Made by a program: the position numbers and the translations under genes
Notes under the pieces: generated by a model
The model's input: only the letters and a program-made list of their open reading frames with translations
The model's database searches: none
Told to the model about the DNA's origin: nothing
Part shown: positions 1 to 10,647 of the stretch, in pieces
Numbering within the stretch: the first letter of the stretch is position 1
Layout: each line of letters starts with the position of its first letter
NCBI RefSeq assembly: GCF_002786325.1
Contig: NZ_PGTB01000009.1
Location: 1-64,000, forward strand
Source: Pseudooceanicola lipolyticus
GTDB taxonomy: Bacteria > Pseudomonadota > Alphaproteobacteria > Rhodobacterales > Rhodobacteraceae
Direction of reading: 5' to 3'
Length of the DNA stretch: 64,000 nt

Positions 1-378
1 GACCGCCTGGCCGCCCCGCGCGGCAAGGCGAGCCTGGCCAATCGCTTGCGCAAGCGGTTGGGCCTGCCGCCGGCGCAGATTGCGCTGTTGAATGAATTCG
101 CCCGGCCGCTGCCGCAGCATGCGACGGCGCTGGCGGCGCTGATCAAGGCGCTGCCGGTGCGCCATAGCGGGCTGCGCCCGCTCGACGAGGCGATTTCGAC
201 GGCGGGGGGAGTCAGGCAGGATGCCCTGGACGGGGCGTTGATGCTGAAGGCTTTGCCCGGCGTGTTCTGTGCCGGCGAGATGCTGGATTGGGAGGCGCCG
301 ACCGGCGGCTATCTTCTGACCGCCTGCCTGGCCACCGGGCGCTGGGCCGGACGCGGTGCGGCGGCCTACCTGGCCTGA
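1..378 (+). CDS. C-terminal part of an HI0933/BaiN-like FAD-dependent flavoprotein
   Basis: Only the last 125 codons are in the window; the start lies upstream. The tail contains the pattern [18 protein letters not shown] followed by a short Ala/Gly-rich end, the C-terminal FAD-contacting segment of the HI0933-like NAD(P)/FAD oxidoreductase family (members resembling TIGR03862). These are soluble flavoproteins whose physiological substrate is mostly unknown, so no reaction is assigned. The stop overlaps the stop of the convergent YaiI-like gene by 13 bases. Family call fairly safe; function unknown. Confidence 0.75.
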   Translation, partial: DRLAAPRGKASLANRLRKRLGLPPAQIALLNEFARPLPQHATALAALIKALPVRHSGLRPLDEAISTAGGVRQDALDGALMLKALPGVFCAGEMLDWEAPTGGYLLTACLATGRWAGRGAAAYLA

Positions 379-827
379 CGCGCCGCGGCGCGCAGCTCGC
401 GCTCCAGTGCCTCCAGGAACCGCGAGCGGTCAGCCTTGGTAAAGCCGCGCCCGCCGCCGCCGGCGCCCAGCGGGTTGGCGGCGCGAAGATCGGCCATCAG
501 GTCGCGCATCGCCAGCTGCTGGCCGATATTGGCCCGGGTGAAGGCCTCGCCATTATGGCGCAGCACCCGCGCCCCGGCCTCGATGCATTTGGCGGCCAAC
601 GGGATGTCTCCGGTGACCACCACGTCGCCCGGCCCGGCGCGGTCGGCGATCCACTTGTCGGCCTCATCCGCACCCTGCGCCACGATCACCGTTTCCACCA
701 GCGGGTTGGGCGAGGGGCGCAACCCGCCATTGGAGACGACGTACATCTTCACCCGGTGCCGGGTGGCCACCTTTTCCGCCTCGGCTTTGACCGGGCAGGC
801 GTCGGCGTCGATAAACAGTGCCGTCAT
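366..827 (-). CDS. YaiI/YqxD family protein (UPF0178, DUF188)
   Basis: A complete 153-residue protein. It opens with the family signature IDADACPVK (residues 6-14) and has the conserved [12 protein letters not shown] segment near residue 70, characteristic of the UPF0178 (DUF188) family with a PIN-like fold. The biochemical role of the family is not established; the acidic residues suggest a metal-dependent nuclease-like site, which is inference. Its ATG overlaps the stop of the upstream S-formylglutathione hydrolase gene in an ATGA arrangement, so the two are probably cotranscribed and translationally coupled. Confidence 0.85.
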   Translation of the reverse strand: MTALFIDADACPVKAEAEKVATRHRVKMYVVSNGGLRPSPNPLVETVIVAQGADEADKWIADRAGPGDVVVTGDIPLAAKCIEAGARVLRHNGEAFTRANIGQQLAMRDLMADLRAANPLGAGGGGRGFTKADRSRFLEALERELRAAARQAR

Positions 828-1654
828 GCCATCAGGTGATCGGCGTGAAAGCGGACATGATCCTCCATGAAGGAGGCGACGAAGAAATAGCTGTGGTCAT
901 AGCCGGGCTGCAGCCGCAGCACCGCCTGCTGCCGTCGTTTGGCCACCGCGTTGGCCAGCGCCTCGGGGCGCAGCAGGTCGATGAACTGGTCGGCGGTGCC
1001 GGTATCGGTGAGGATCGGGCCGTCAAAGCCGTTGGCTTCCATCAGCAGCGTCGCGTCATGCGGTGCCCAGGCGGTCTCATCATCGCCCAGATAGGCGCTC
1101 AGCTGCTTGCGCCCCCAGTCCGAAGCGGTGGGATTGGCGATCGGCGCGAAGGCCGAGACCGAGCGGAAGCGCCCCGGCAGGCCCATGGCCAGCGTCAACG
1201 CGCCATGCCCGCCCATGGAATGGCCGGTGATCGCCTGGCGTTCCATGTCCAGTGCAAAGGTCTCGCCCAGCAGCGCCGGCAGTTCGGTCGCCACGTAATC
1301 CCACATGGAAAAATGCGGCGCCCAGGGCGATTGGGTGGCATTGACGTAAAAGCCGGCGCCCTTGCCCAGGTCATAGGCTTCGTCATCGGCCACCTCCGCG
1401 CCGCGCGGCGAAGTGTCGGGAAAAACCAGCGCGATGCCTTCTTCGGCGGCCCAGGCCTGCGCCCCGGCCTTGGTCATGGCGTTTTCATGGGTGCAGGTCA
1501 GGCCGGAGAGATACCATAGCAGGGGCACCGGGCCGTCCTTGGCCTCTTCCGGCAGGAACAGGCCAAAGGTCATGTCGCATTTGCAGGTGGCCGAGGCGTG
1601 GGTATAGACGCCCTGCACACCTCCGAAGCAGCGGTTTTCCGACTGGATGTCCAT
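824..1654 (-). CDS. fghA: S-formylglutathione hydrolase
   Basis: Hydrolyses S-formylglutathione to formate and glutathione in the cytoplasm, the second step of glutathione-linked formaldehyde oxidation. The 276-residue protein is of family length. The nucleophile elbow [10 protein letters not shown] carries the catalytic Ser at residue 146; a His in the YDHSYFF segment near the C terminus would complete the esterase-D-type triad. The ATG at 1654 is preceded by AAGGA at 7-nt spacing and gives the usual N terminus, whereas an in-frame extension to 1705 has no family match. The partner alcohol dehydrogenase lies about 1.7 kb away on the same strand but is not in the same operon, because two plus-strand genes separate them. 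Confidence 0.93.
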   Translation of the reverse strand: MDIQSENRCFGGVQGVYTHASATCKCDMTFGLFLPEEAKDGPVPLLWYLSGLTCTHENAMTKAGAQAWAAEEGIALVFPDTSPRGAEVADDEAYDLGKGAGFYVNATQSPWAPHFSMWDYVATELPALLGETFALDMERQAITGHSMGGHGALTLAMGLPGRFRSVSAFAPIANPTASDWGRKQLSAYLGDDETAWAPHDATLLMEANGFDGPILTDTGTADQFIDLLRPEALANAVAKRRQQAVLRLQPGYDHSYFFVASFMEDHVRFHADHLMA

Positions 1655-1774
1655 TGTGCAGTCCTTGTTCAGGTTTGGCCCTTGGCTATCCGGCGCGGCC
1701 GGCAAGGTCCAGCCGGCTCTTTACATTCCCGGACCGCTCCCGTTTTTTGGCCCTGCAAAATTTGAGAGGCAGGC

Positions 1775-2395
1775 ATGACCCCGCAGGCGGTGATTTTTGA
1801 CATCGGCAATGTTCTGATCGAATGGCAGCCGGAACGGTTTTACGACCGCGAGATCGGCGAGGCGCGCCGGCGGGCCCTGTTTGCCGAGGTCGATCTGCAC
1901 GGCATGAACGACAAGGTCGACCGCGGCGGACATTTCACCGAGGTGATCTATGCCACCGCCGAAGATTATCCCGACTGGCGCGCCGAGATCCGCATGTGGC
2001 ACGACCGCTGGATCGAGCTGGCCACCCCGGTCATCGATCACTCGGTGCGGCTGATGCGGGCGCTGCAGGCAAAGGGGGTGCCGGTCTTCTCGTTGACCAA
2101 TTTCGGCATCCAGAGTTTCGACTATGCCGCCACGCACTACCCCTTTCTGCGCGATTTCGACCGGCCCTATATCTCGGGCCATATGGGGGTGATCAAACCC
2201 GAACCGCGTATCTATGAAATGGTCGAACAGGATTGCGGCGTCGCTCCCGGCGCGCTGCTGTTCACCGATGACCGGGCCGACAATATCGCGATGGCCGCCA
2301 GCCGCGGCTGGCAGACCCATCTGTTCGAAAGCCCCGCAGGTTGGGCAAACCGGCTGGTTGCGGCGGGTCTGCTGAGCGAAAAGGAGGCCGCATGA
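1775..2395 (+). CDS. HAD-superfamily hydrolase, subfamily IA
   Basis: 206 residues. Motif I is FDIGNVLIEW at residues 8-17 with the nucleophilic Asp at 9, motif II is the SLTN segment, and motif III/IV is KPEPRIYE followed by FTDDRADNI. This is the YihX/epoxide-hydrolase-N-like branch of HAD phosphatases, which usually act on sugar phosphates or nucleotides; the substrate here cannot be told from sequence. A GAGAGG-type ribosome site precedes the ATG. The stop overlaps the next ATG (ATGA), coupling it to the ornithine cyclodeaminase-like gene. Confidence 0.85.
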   Translation: MTPQAVIFDIGNVLIEWQPERFYDREIGEARRRALFAEVDLHGMNDKVDRGGHFTEVIYATAEDYPDWRAEIRMWHDRWIELATPVIDHSVRLMRALQAKGVPVFSLTNFGIQSFDYAATHYPFLRDFDRPYISGHMGVIKPEPRIYEMVEQDCGVAPGALLFTDDRADNIAMAASRGWQTHLFESPAGWANRLVAAGLLSEKEAA

Positions 2396-3303
2396 CCCTG
2401 CCGATCATCCCCTTTGCCGAAGGCGAGGCACTGCTGAACTGGCTGGAACTGACCGAGGCCCTGGCTGCGGGGCACCAGCTGCCCAAGGCCGAAATCGGCG
2501 ATACCTTCCTCTATCGCGACCCCGACACGCTGCTGTCGCGCGCCGCCTGGATCGACGGCATGGGGCTGGCGGTGAAATCGGCCACCGTGTTTCCCGGCAA
2601 TCCGGGCAAGGGCAAGCCGATGGTGAATGGCGGTGTCTGCCTGTATTCCGACGCGGATGGCATGCTGGAGGCGCTGGTGGATTTCCACCTGGTGACCAAG
2701 TGGAAAACCGCCGGCGACAGCCTGCTGGGGGCGCTGCGGCTGGCCCGCGCGGACAGCGAGCGCATCCTGATCGTCGGCGCGGGAACGGTGGGCGCCTCGC
2801 TGTGCGAGGCCTTTGCCGCGGGCTTTCCGCAGGCGAAACAGGCGGTGTGGAACCGCACCACCAGCAAGGCGCGGGCGCTGGCCGAGGCAAAGGGTGTGGA
2901 CCTCGCCGAGGATCTGGAAACGGCGGTGCGCGCGGCCGACATCATCGTGTCCGCCACCATGTCGACCGAGCCGGTGATCAAGGGCGAGTGGCTGCGCCCG
3001 GGCCAGCATCTGAACCTGATCGGTGCCTACCGCCCCGACATGCGCGAGGCGGATGACGCCGCGCTGCTAAAATCGAAGGTCTATGTCGACAGTTTCGACA
3101 CCACGCTGGACCATATCGGCGAGCTGAAAATGCCGCTGGCCGAAGGGGTGCTGCAGCGCGCCGATGTGCTGGCCGATTTCTACGCGCTCGACGCCTTCCG
3201 GCGCGGCGGCGCCGACGAGATCACCCTGTTCAAGAATGGCGGCGGCGCGCATCTGGACCTGATGACCAGCCGCTATATCCTCGACAAGTGGCGGGCGGCC
3301 TGA
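2392..3303 (+). CDS. Ornithine cyclodeaminase / mu-crystallin family protein
   Basis: 303 residues with the family layout: an N-terminal substrate domain with the conserved KSATVFPGNP segment, then a Rossmann NAD(P) domain with the motif IVGAGTVGA near residue 125, and a return to the first domain ending in NGGGAHLDL. Family members include ornithine cyclodeaminase, alanine dehydrogenase, ketimine reductases and iminosuccinate reductase (BhcD). No neighbour decides between them; the bhc cycle genes are not present. The ATG at 2392 is fixed by a strong AAGGAGG site and the ATGA overlap with the HAD gene. Confidence 0.85.
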   Translation: MTLPIIPFAEGEALLNWLELTEALAAGHQLPKAEIGDTFLYRDPDTLLSRAAWIDGMGLAVKSATVFPGNPGKGKPMVNGGVCLYSDADGMLEALVDFHLVTKWKTAGDSLLGALRLARADSERILIVGAGTVGASLCEAFAAGFPQAKQAVWNRTTSKARALAEAKGVDLAEDLETAVRAADIIVSATMSTEPVIKGEWLRPGQHLNLIGAYRPDMREADDAALLKSKVYVDSFDTTLDHIGELKMPLAEGVLQRADVLADFYALDAFRRGGADEITLFKNGGGAHLDLMTSRYILDKWRAA

Positions 3304-3325
3304 CCGGCAGTCCGCCCGGCCCGGC

Positions 3326-4522
<1,197 letters not shown>

Positions 4523-4562
4523 TCAGCGAGGGGCCAGTGATTTGCGCGCAGGGGAAAGCAGA

Positions 4563-4913
4563 GTGACAAGAGTGAAGTGGATGGTGCCGGTGTTGGTTCT
4601 TGTCGCCGCCTGTGCCGATGTGCCGGATGACACGTTGCCCCCGGAGCCGGTTGAAACGGTGCAGTCCAATCCCGGCTTTGGCGGGATCGAGGGGTTGGAG
4701 CGCCCCGCCGCCGAGTTCGAAGTGCTGGAGGCCTGCTTGGAGGAGTCACAAAAGCTGTTGGTCGGCCAGCCGGTGGCGCAGGCGCGCCTGACGCTGCCCG
4801 CGACGGCGCGGATCATCGGGCCCGACGATATCTATGTGCAGGACTATCGCCCGGAACGGCTTAATGCGGATTACAACGCGCAGGGCATCGTCACCCGCCT
4901 ATGGTGTGGCTGA
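4563..4913 (+). CDS. Small lipoprotein with peptidase-inhibitor I78-type domain
   Basis: 116 residues starting at GTG 4563, preceded by a GGGGAAA ribosome-site-like stretch. The N terminus is a short lipoprotein signal: MTRVKW, a hydrophobic stretch, then the lipobox VAAC with Cys18 as the lipidation site. The C-terminal half carries the I78 pattern: an early Cys in LEACLEE, then LVGQPVAQA, and the ending RLNADYNAQGIVTRLWCG. Family members in eukaryotes inhibit serine peptidases. A periplasmic peptidase-inhibitor role here is inference. The gene stands alone, divergent from frmA. Confidence 0.72.
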   Translation: MTRVKWMVPVLVLVAACADVPDDTLPPEPVETVQSNPGFGGIEGLERPAAEFEVLEACLEESQKLLVGQPVAQARLTLPATARIIGPDDIYVQDYRPERLNADYNAQGIVTRLWCG

Positions 4914-5139
4914 ACCGGACCAGAGACCCCTATCGGCACCTCGCGGGCGGTGTGCCGTTGCATAACCGGGCCCTGTGCCCGTCCGGCCACACTGCGCCTC
5001 ATTTGCAACGATTCCGGGCGGAGGAAAGTTTCATCTTCCCCGCAACCACAAGTGGTTTAGATTTTCAGCACGCGTAAGCGGCCGCCTGCCGCGGCCGTAT
5101 AGTTGGTAAATCTAGAGTTCGGTCAAGAAAGAGCGGAGA

Positions 5140-8013
5140 TTGAGGTTCGGAACGAAAACGGCGCAGACCGGCTTGTTGGTCTTGTGCCTGGCTTTGACGG
5201 TATTTTCCTTCTTCACCGTCCGCAACGCGGCCGAGGACCGCTCTCGTGCGGCGTTTGGTGCGCTGGTTACCGACAGCCAAGACGCATTTCTCGCACGCCT
5301 GAAATCCTATCGGCAGAACCTGGTCGGGTTGGGCGGGCTGTTCGTGGCATCCGAACAGGTGACCAAGGACGACTTTGCGCTCTACGCCGCGCAATTGCGG
5401 CTGGATGAAAGCATGCCAGCGGCGCTCGGTGTCGGCTATCTGGCGCCGGTGGCGCGGCAAGCGCTGCCCGCTTACCTCGAAACCGCGCGCACCGACGGCG
5501 CGGGCCGTCTTGAAATCTGGCCCGATACCGGCTTGGACGAGCTGTTCATCACCAAGTATTACCAAGAATACGAGGCCAGCACCCTGCAGGCCGGGTTCGA
5601 CATGGCCTCGCATGACGGCTGTCGCGCAGCGGCGCAACTCTCGCGTGACAGCGGCGCGCCGCAGATTTCTCCCGTGCAGCAGCCCGAAGGCGGCGTGCGG
5701 GAATTTCACTTGTTGCTGCCGGTCTATCGCACCGGGCCGCCCCCCGAAACCGCAGCGGCGCGCCGCGAGTCCTTCATGGGTTGGGTGTTTGCCGCCTTCG
5801 CCGGAGAGCAGGCCTTTGACCGGATCACCGCGACGCAATCAAACCTGTTTCACCTGCGCGCCTATGATGCCTCGGACACCGGCGCGCGCAGCCTGATCTA
5901 TGACAGCGCCGAGGCCGGGTTCGACCGCACCGCCGCCGCGTTCACCGCGACCGCGCAGCTGGAGGTAATGGGACGCCGCTGGATCCTGGACTGGGCCAGC
6001 ACGCCAGAGTTCGACGCCAGCCAGAAAGATTTCACCGCGGCAATCATCCTGTTGGCGGGGGCGATTTTGACCCTGCTGTTCTGGCTGCTGTTCCGGAATA
6101 CCACGCGGCGCGAGGCGGATGTGAACCGCAAGGTCGCCGAGGTCACCTCGGACCTGCGCAACAGCGAACAGGAAAACAGCGCCATCGTCGAAAACGCCCG
6201 CGCCGGGATCGTTCTGGTCGATGGGGGCCAGACCGTACTTGGCTGCAACCGGGCGGGGCTGGACATGCTGGGGCGCGACGCATCGGATGTGGTGGGGCGA
6301 GATCTGGCCGAGCTTTTCCCGGCGCTTGACCCATCGGCCGACAGTGGCATCTTCGAATTTTCCCCGATGACCAAAGACGGCGATGCGCCGGAGCGCCTGA
6401 CCCTGGAATTCCAGAAAAGCGCCTGGCGGGCCGCAGACGGGCAGGCGCGTGGCATGCTGATCCTGCACGATGTCAGCCAGGAGGCACGTGCCAAGGCGCA
6501 GATCGCCGAGACCGAGCGCCGCTTTGATCTGGCGATGAAAGGGGCCGAGATCGGCGTGTTCGACATCGATCTTACAACCGGGAAATCGGTGGTGTCGGAC
6601 ACCTGGCGGCAGCTTATGGCGGTGCCACTGGACGATGCGGATTTCGACACGCAGGCCAATTTCCTGTCCCGCATCCACCCCGAGGACTACCCGGCGCTGC
6701 AGGCCGCGGATGCCGCCTGCCTGCGCGGCGAGACCGAGCGCAGCGTGGCCCAGTACCGGGTGAAATTCAGCGGTGATCGCTGGCGCTGGATGCGTTCGGA
6801 CGCGGTGGTGGTGGAACGCGACCGGGCGGGCGCACCGCTGCGTATGGTTGGCACCCAGGCCGACATCACCGAGGAAATCCGCGCGCAGATCAAGCTGAAG
6901 CACAGCGAAGAACGGTTCCGCCTGATCTTTTCCCATGCGCCTGTTGGCAACGCGGTGATCGATCACATGGGGAATTTCATCCTGATCAACGACGCGTTGA
7001 CCCTGCTGCTGGGCTATTCCGAGCGGGAGTTGAAGGAAGAGTGCCGGTTCCGCGATTTCGTGTCCGAAGAGGATCTGAAGAACATCCTGACCGAGGTGGA
7101 ACGCTGCAAGGCCGACGGCATTCATGCGCTGGAGGTCGAAACCGAGCTGCGCCGCAAGGATGGCACGACCTGCTGGGGCCTGATGAGCCTGGCCTGGACC
7201 CTGGACGAGCATACCGGCGAAGACATCTTCATCCTGCAGGTCAACGATATTTCCGAGAAGCAGCAGGTCGAACATATGAAGAGCGTCTTCGTGGCGACCG
7301 TCAGCCACGAGCTGCGCACACCGCTGACCTCGATCCGGGGCGCGCTGGCGATCCTGGATGATTCCGCCGGCGCCGAGTTGAGTTCCTCCGGCCGCCGTCT
7401 GCTGGATATCGCCCAGACCAATTCGGACCGGCTGATCGAACTGGTCAACGATATTCTGGACCTCGAGCGGATCGAGACCGGCCGGCTGGAATTCGCCTTC
7501 TCGAAGGAAAGCGCCCGTGAACTGATGGAAGAGGCGCAGGCGCAGATCCTGCCCTATGCCTCACGCTTGGGAATCAAGGTCGAGCTGAACGTGCCCGAGG
7601 ACGAGGACATCCTGGTCTGGTGCGACCGTGCCCGTATCGCGCAGGTTTTTGGAAACCTGGTGTCCAATTCCTGCAAATTTTCGAAATCCGGCAGCACCGT
7701 GACGATCGATGCCCAGAAGGAAGGAAAATTTGTCAAATTCCTGGTTCGCGATGAGGGCCAGGGCGTGCCGGATTCCTTCCGCAGCAACATTTTCAAACCT
7801 TTCTCGCAGGCCGATGGTACCGACACGCGACAGAAGGGCGGCACCGGTCTGGGGCTGAGCATTGCCAAGCAGCTGGTCGAACGGATGGGTGGCAAGATCG
7901 GCTATGACAGCGTGCCAAACGTGGAAACGGTGTTCTGGTTTACCACGGTGCTGCATGACGAAAGCCTGGAGGATCAATCCCATGTGCTGGGCCGTATGGC
8001 CATGCGTGTGTGA
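5140..8013 (+). CDS. CHASE-domain, multi-PAS sensor histidine kinase
   Basis: 957 residues. Order: transmembrane helix about 10-27, periplasmic CHASE domain about 35-285, second membrane helix about 298-319, three PAS/PAC segments between about 345 and 705, HisKA dimerisation domain with SHELRTP and phospho-acceptor His723, and a HATPase_c domain from about 825 with the N-box FGNLVSNSCKF and G-box GTGLGLSIAKQ. CHASE domains sense small extracellular ligands; the ligand is unknown. The TTG start at 5140 has only a weak AAAGAG site, so the start is less certain. No receiver is attached; downstream genes may supply the phosphorelay. Confidence 0.88.
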   Translation: MRFGTKTAQTGLLVLCLALTVFSFFTVRNAAEDRSRAAFGALVTDSQDAFLARLKSYRQNLVGLGGLFVASEQVTKDDFALYAAQLRLDESMPAALGVGYLAPVARQALPAYLETARTDGAGRLEIWPDTGLDELFITKYYQEYEASTLQAGFDMASHDGCRAAAQLSRDSGAPQISPVQQPEGGVREFHLLLPVYRTGPPPETAAARRESFMGWVFAAFAGEQAFDRITATQSNLFHLRAYDASDTGARSLIYDSAEAGFDRTAAAFTATAQLEVMGRRWILDWASTPEFDASQKDFTAAIILLAGAILTLLFWLLFRNTTRREADVNRKVAEVTSDLRNSEQENSAIVENARAGIVLVDGGQTVLGCNRAGLDMLGRDASDVVGRDLAELFPALDPSADSGIFEFSPMTKDGDAPERLTLEFQKSAWRAADGQARGMLILHDVSQEARAKAQIAETERRFDLAMKGAEIGVFDIDLTTGKSVVSDTWRQLMAVPLDDADFDTQANFLSRIHPEDYPALQAADAACLRGETERSVAQYRVKFSGDRWRWMRSDAVVVERDRAGAPLRMVGTQADITEEIRAQIKLKHSEERFRLIFSHAPVGNAVIDHMGNFILINDALTLLLGYSERELKEECRFRDFVSEEDLKNILTEVERCKADGIHALEVETELRRKDGTTCWGLMSLAWTLDEHTGEDIFILQVNDISEKQQVEHMKSVFVATVSHELRTPLTSIRGALAILDDSAGAELSSSGRRLLDIAQTNSDRLIELVNDILDLERIETGRLEFAFSKESARELMEEAQAQILPYASRLGIKVELNVPEDEDILVWCDRARIAQVFGNLVSNSCKFSKSGSTVTIDAQKEGKFVKFLVRDEGQGVPDSFRSNIFKPFSQADGTDTRQKGGTGLGLSIAKQLVERMGGKIGYDSVPNVETVFWFTTVLHDESLEDQSHVLGRMAMRV

Positions 8014-8014
8014 T

Positions 8015-8029
8015 CCGGGCGAAGCCCGG
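8015..8029 (+). terminator. Short GC stem-loop after the CHASE histidine kinase
   Basis: CCGGGC-GAA-GCCCGG forms a perfect 6-bp stem with a 3-nt loop starting two bases after the stop codon. No T-tract follows, so it is either a weak terminator or an mRNA 3-prime-end stabiliser. Confidence 0.4.
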
Positions 8030-8222
8030 TCCGGAGGCCCCGCGCTACTGTGGGAAATATCTCACTTTTGACATGATCTCGGCCTTAAAATAGCAGATAG
8101 CCGGACCAATCTGCGGTTCGAAGATTGACAGTTTGGGCGCCGACTTTAGAAAGTTGGGCGTTATCAAGAACCTGACAGAAAGAAGCAGGTAAAATTATTT
8201 GATCGGAGAGGGCAGCCGGACG

Positions 8223-9875
8223 ATGAAATCGGAACGGTTTAAATTGAAGATCGCCATAATGGCACTGGGTTTGGTTTTGGCCGTCCCGCCCGTGGCGCAT
8301 CTGGCTGGTTGGCAGCTTCCCGACATTGCCTATCCCTTTCTTCTGACCGCTACCGGCCTTTTCCTGGCAATGCTGGCAAAGGTTTTGTTCCACCGGTCCA
8401 AAGGCGCGCTGGAAAACGAACTCGAAGCGCACCAGCGTCAGCTGTTGCAAGAGGCCTCGGCCCTGAACCACCACGCGATGGTCTGCCTGACTGACACCAA
8501 CGCCAAGATGTTCCACGTCAATGAGAAGATGCTGGCCACGCTTGGTTACGAGGCCTCCGAACTGATCGGCAAGACTGCGGGCCATGTCTATGACGGTGAC
8601 AATGTCGAACTGTTCGAGGAAATCCGCGCCGGCCTGGCCTCAGGCCGCCCCTGGAGCGGTGAAACCCGGCTGAAGCATAAGAACGGCAGCACGGTCTGGA
8701 CGCTGGCCACTGTCATTCCGCATCTGGACCGCCAAGGCAATCTGGCCGGCTCGATCTCGATCCGCAATGACATCACCGCGGCCAAGATGGATGTCGAGCA
8801 AAAGGACATGCACGCCGCGCTGCACAAGCTGTGGGACGAGGTTTACATCCTCGACCCGCAGACGTTTTCCTATGTGTACATGAACGAAGCGTCGATGGCG
8901 CGGCTGGGACTGTCCGAAGACGAGTACCGGTGCAAATCCGTCAGGCATGGTGAGTGCCAGATCGACGAGCAACAATTTCGCGATCGCATTGCACCTTTGC
9001 TGAGTGGTGAGGTCGATCACGTCAACTATCCCGACGTGATCGGCAAAACGCATTATGACGTGCGGGTACAGAAGGTCAGCACCTTTGCGGGTCAGCCCAA
9101 GCTGCTGGTGGTTTTGCGCGACACCTCGGAACAGGCCGAAGTCGAACGGGTCAAGGCCGAGTTGCTGTCGACGATCAGCCACGAGCTGCGCACGCCGATG
9201 ACCTCGATCAAGGGCGCCATGGGGCTGCTGTTGTCCAATGCCGCCGGCGACCTGCCACAGAAAGCGCGCGACATGCTCAGCATTGCCTATCGCAATGCCG
9301 ACCGGCTGGTGATGATCATCAACGACATCCTCGATATCGAAAAAATCGCGGCGGGTCAGATGGAGTTCGACCTGCAGGCGCAACCGCTGGTCGATGTCAT
9401 CGAAGAGGCCATCGCCGCCAACGAGCAGTTTGCCAACCGGTTCGATGTCACCGTCAAAACCCATGATCTCGATGCCAAGGCGGTGGCCAGCTATGACTTC
9501 GGCCGCACCTTGCAGGTGTTGACCAATCTGCTGTCCAATGCCGCGAAATTCTCGCCACCCGGAGGCACGATCAACGTGCTGATGGAGCGCAAATCCGGCC
9601 GCATCCGCGTCAGCGTTCAGGACTTCGGTCCGGGTATTCCCAGGGAGTCGCAGAAGCGCATTTTCGAGCGTTTTGCGCAGGTTGCCAAAGCCACGAACAG
9701 TGCGGTGGCCAGCACCGGCCTGGGGCTGCACATCTCGCGCGCGATCATGGAACAGCAGCAGGGAACCATCGGCCTGGACAGCGAAGAAGGTGTCGGCTCG
9801 ACATTCTATATTGAATTTCCCGCCGTAAACCATGAATTATCGGCCAAGGAAAAGCAGGTCGGTTTCGCCGGGTAA
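8223..9875 (+). CDS. PAS-domain sensor histidine kinase with two N-terminal membrane helices
   Basis: 550 residues from ATG 8223; an upstream in-frame TTG at 8199 lacks a ribosome site. Two hydrophobic helices (about 9-24 and 36-54) with a very short loop anchor it in the inner membrane with no sizeable periplasmic sensor. One clear PAS/PAC (about 85-195), a second PAS-like stretch, then HisKA with SHELRTP (phospho-acceptor His320) and HATPase_c with LTNLLSNAAKF and STGLGLHISRA. Its kinase core resembles that of the CHASE kinase just upstream, so the pair looks like paralogues. A receiver gene follows 31 nt downstream, a likely partner. Confidence 0.88.
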   Translation: MKSERFKLKIAIMALGLVLAVPPVAHLAGWQLPDIAYPFLLTATGLFLAMLAKVLFHRSKGALENELEAHQRQLLQEASALNHHAMVCLTDTNAKMFHVNEKMLATLGYEASELIGKTAGHVYDGDNVELFEEIRAGLASGRPWSGETRLKHKNGSTVWTLATVIPHLDRQGNLAGSISIRNDITAAKMDVEQKDMHAALHKLWDEVYILDPQTFSYVYMNEASMARLGLSEDEYRCKSVRHGECQIDEQQFRDRIAPLLSGEVDHVNYPDVIGKTHYDVRVQKVSTFAGQPKLLVVLRDTSEQAEVERVKAELLSTISHELRTPMTSIKGAMGLLLSNAAGDLPQKARDMLSIAYRNADRLVMIINDILDIEKIAAGQMEFDLQAQPLVDVIEEAIAANEQFANRFDVTVKTHDLDAKAVASYDFGRTLQVLTNLLSNAAKFSPPGGTINVLMERKSGRIRVSVQDFGPGIPRESQKRIFERFAQVAKATNSAVASTGLGLHISRAIMEQQQGTIGLDSEEGVGSTFYIEFPAVNHELSAKEKQVGFAG

Positions 9876-9906
9876 CCACCCCGGCCCCCAAGAAGGTAAG
9901 CAGAAA

Positions 9907-10275
9907 ATGCTACGTCTGATGCATGTCGAGGATGACGAGGACATCCGTGAAGTTGCCAAGATGGCCCTGGAGCTGTCGGGCAAGTTTGAGTTGCTGCAAT
10001 GCGAGTCAGGCGAAGAGGCATTGAAGAAGGCCCCGGAGTTCATGCCCGAGGTGCTGTTGCTGGATGTGATGATGCCGGGGATGAGCGGCCCGACCACGCT
10101 GGAGACCCTGCGCAAGATGGACGCGTTTCGCGATACGCCCGCAATCTTCATGACGGCACGCGCGCAGCCTGCCGAGATCGAAGAGCTGAAGGCGATTTCG
10201 GCGATTGCGGTGGTGGTCAAACCCTTTGATCCGATCACCCTGGGGGATCAGATCATGGACGCGCTAAACGCCTGA
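9907..10275 (+). CDS. Single-domain response regulator (CheY-like receiver)
   Basis: 122 residues, essentially one receiver domain: acidic pocket EDD at 8-10, phospho-acceptor Asp53 in LLLDVMMPGMSG, the MTA Thr and the KPF Lys near residue 108. There is no output domain. With the Hpt gene just beyond on the other strand, it could act as a phosphorelay intermediate. AAGGTAAG precedes the ATG. Probably cotranscribed with the upstream kinase. Confidence 0.92.
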   Translation: MLRLMHVEDDEDIREVAKMALELSGKFELLQCESGEEALKKAPEFMPEVLLLDVMMPGMSGPTTLETLRKMDAFRDTPAIFMTARAQPAEIEELKAISAIAVVVKPFDPITLGDQIMDALNA

Positions 10276-10323
10276 GCCATTAAATTTAGAGAATGTGTGC
10301 CAGGCTGGCCGGGAGGACAGCGC

Positions 10324-10647
10324 TCAGCTGTCCTCGGTCAGGAGGTCTTCGGCGATTTCGGCGAAATCGCCCAGCGACTGGTAGACCTGCGACAGTTCCA
10401 TGTTGCCGGTATCGAGAAACTCGATGATCCGGGTCTCGCATACCCGCGCCGTTTCGCCCAGATCCTGCAGGCCCAGCGTCCCGGCCGAGCCGGCGATCTT
10501 GTGCAAGATCTGCTGGGACTGACGCAGCGAGGCGGTGCTGGGCTCTTCGCACAGCGTTTCGATCTCGGTCAGCCGGTCGACCAGCATGTCGAGAAACCTG
10601 GCCCGGATCCGTTCAAGGCCGGGGATCAGAGCTGCTTGTGCGGTCAT
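10324..10647 (-). CDS. Histidine phosphotransfer (Hpt) domain protein
   Basis: 107 residues, a stand-alone Hpt four-helix protein. The signature ILHKIAGSAGTLG has His49 as the phospho-acceptor. Its ATG at 10647 overlaps the stop of the upstream receiver gene (ATGA), so both are made from one transcript. Its stop is 48 bases from the stop of the convergent receiver gene. Together with the two kinases and two receivers it completes the parts list of a His-Asp-His-Asp relay; the wiring is inference. Confidence 0.85.
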   Translation of the reverse strand: MTAQAALIPGLERIRARFLDMLVDRLTEIETLCEEPSTASLRQSQQILHKIAGSAGTLGLQDLGETARVCETRIIEFLDTGNMELSQVYQSLGDFAEIAEDLLTEDS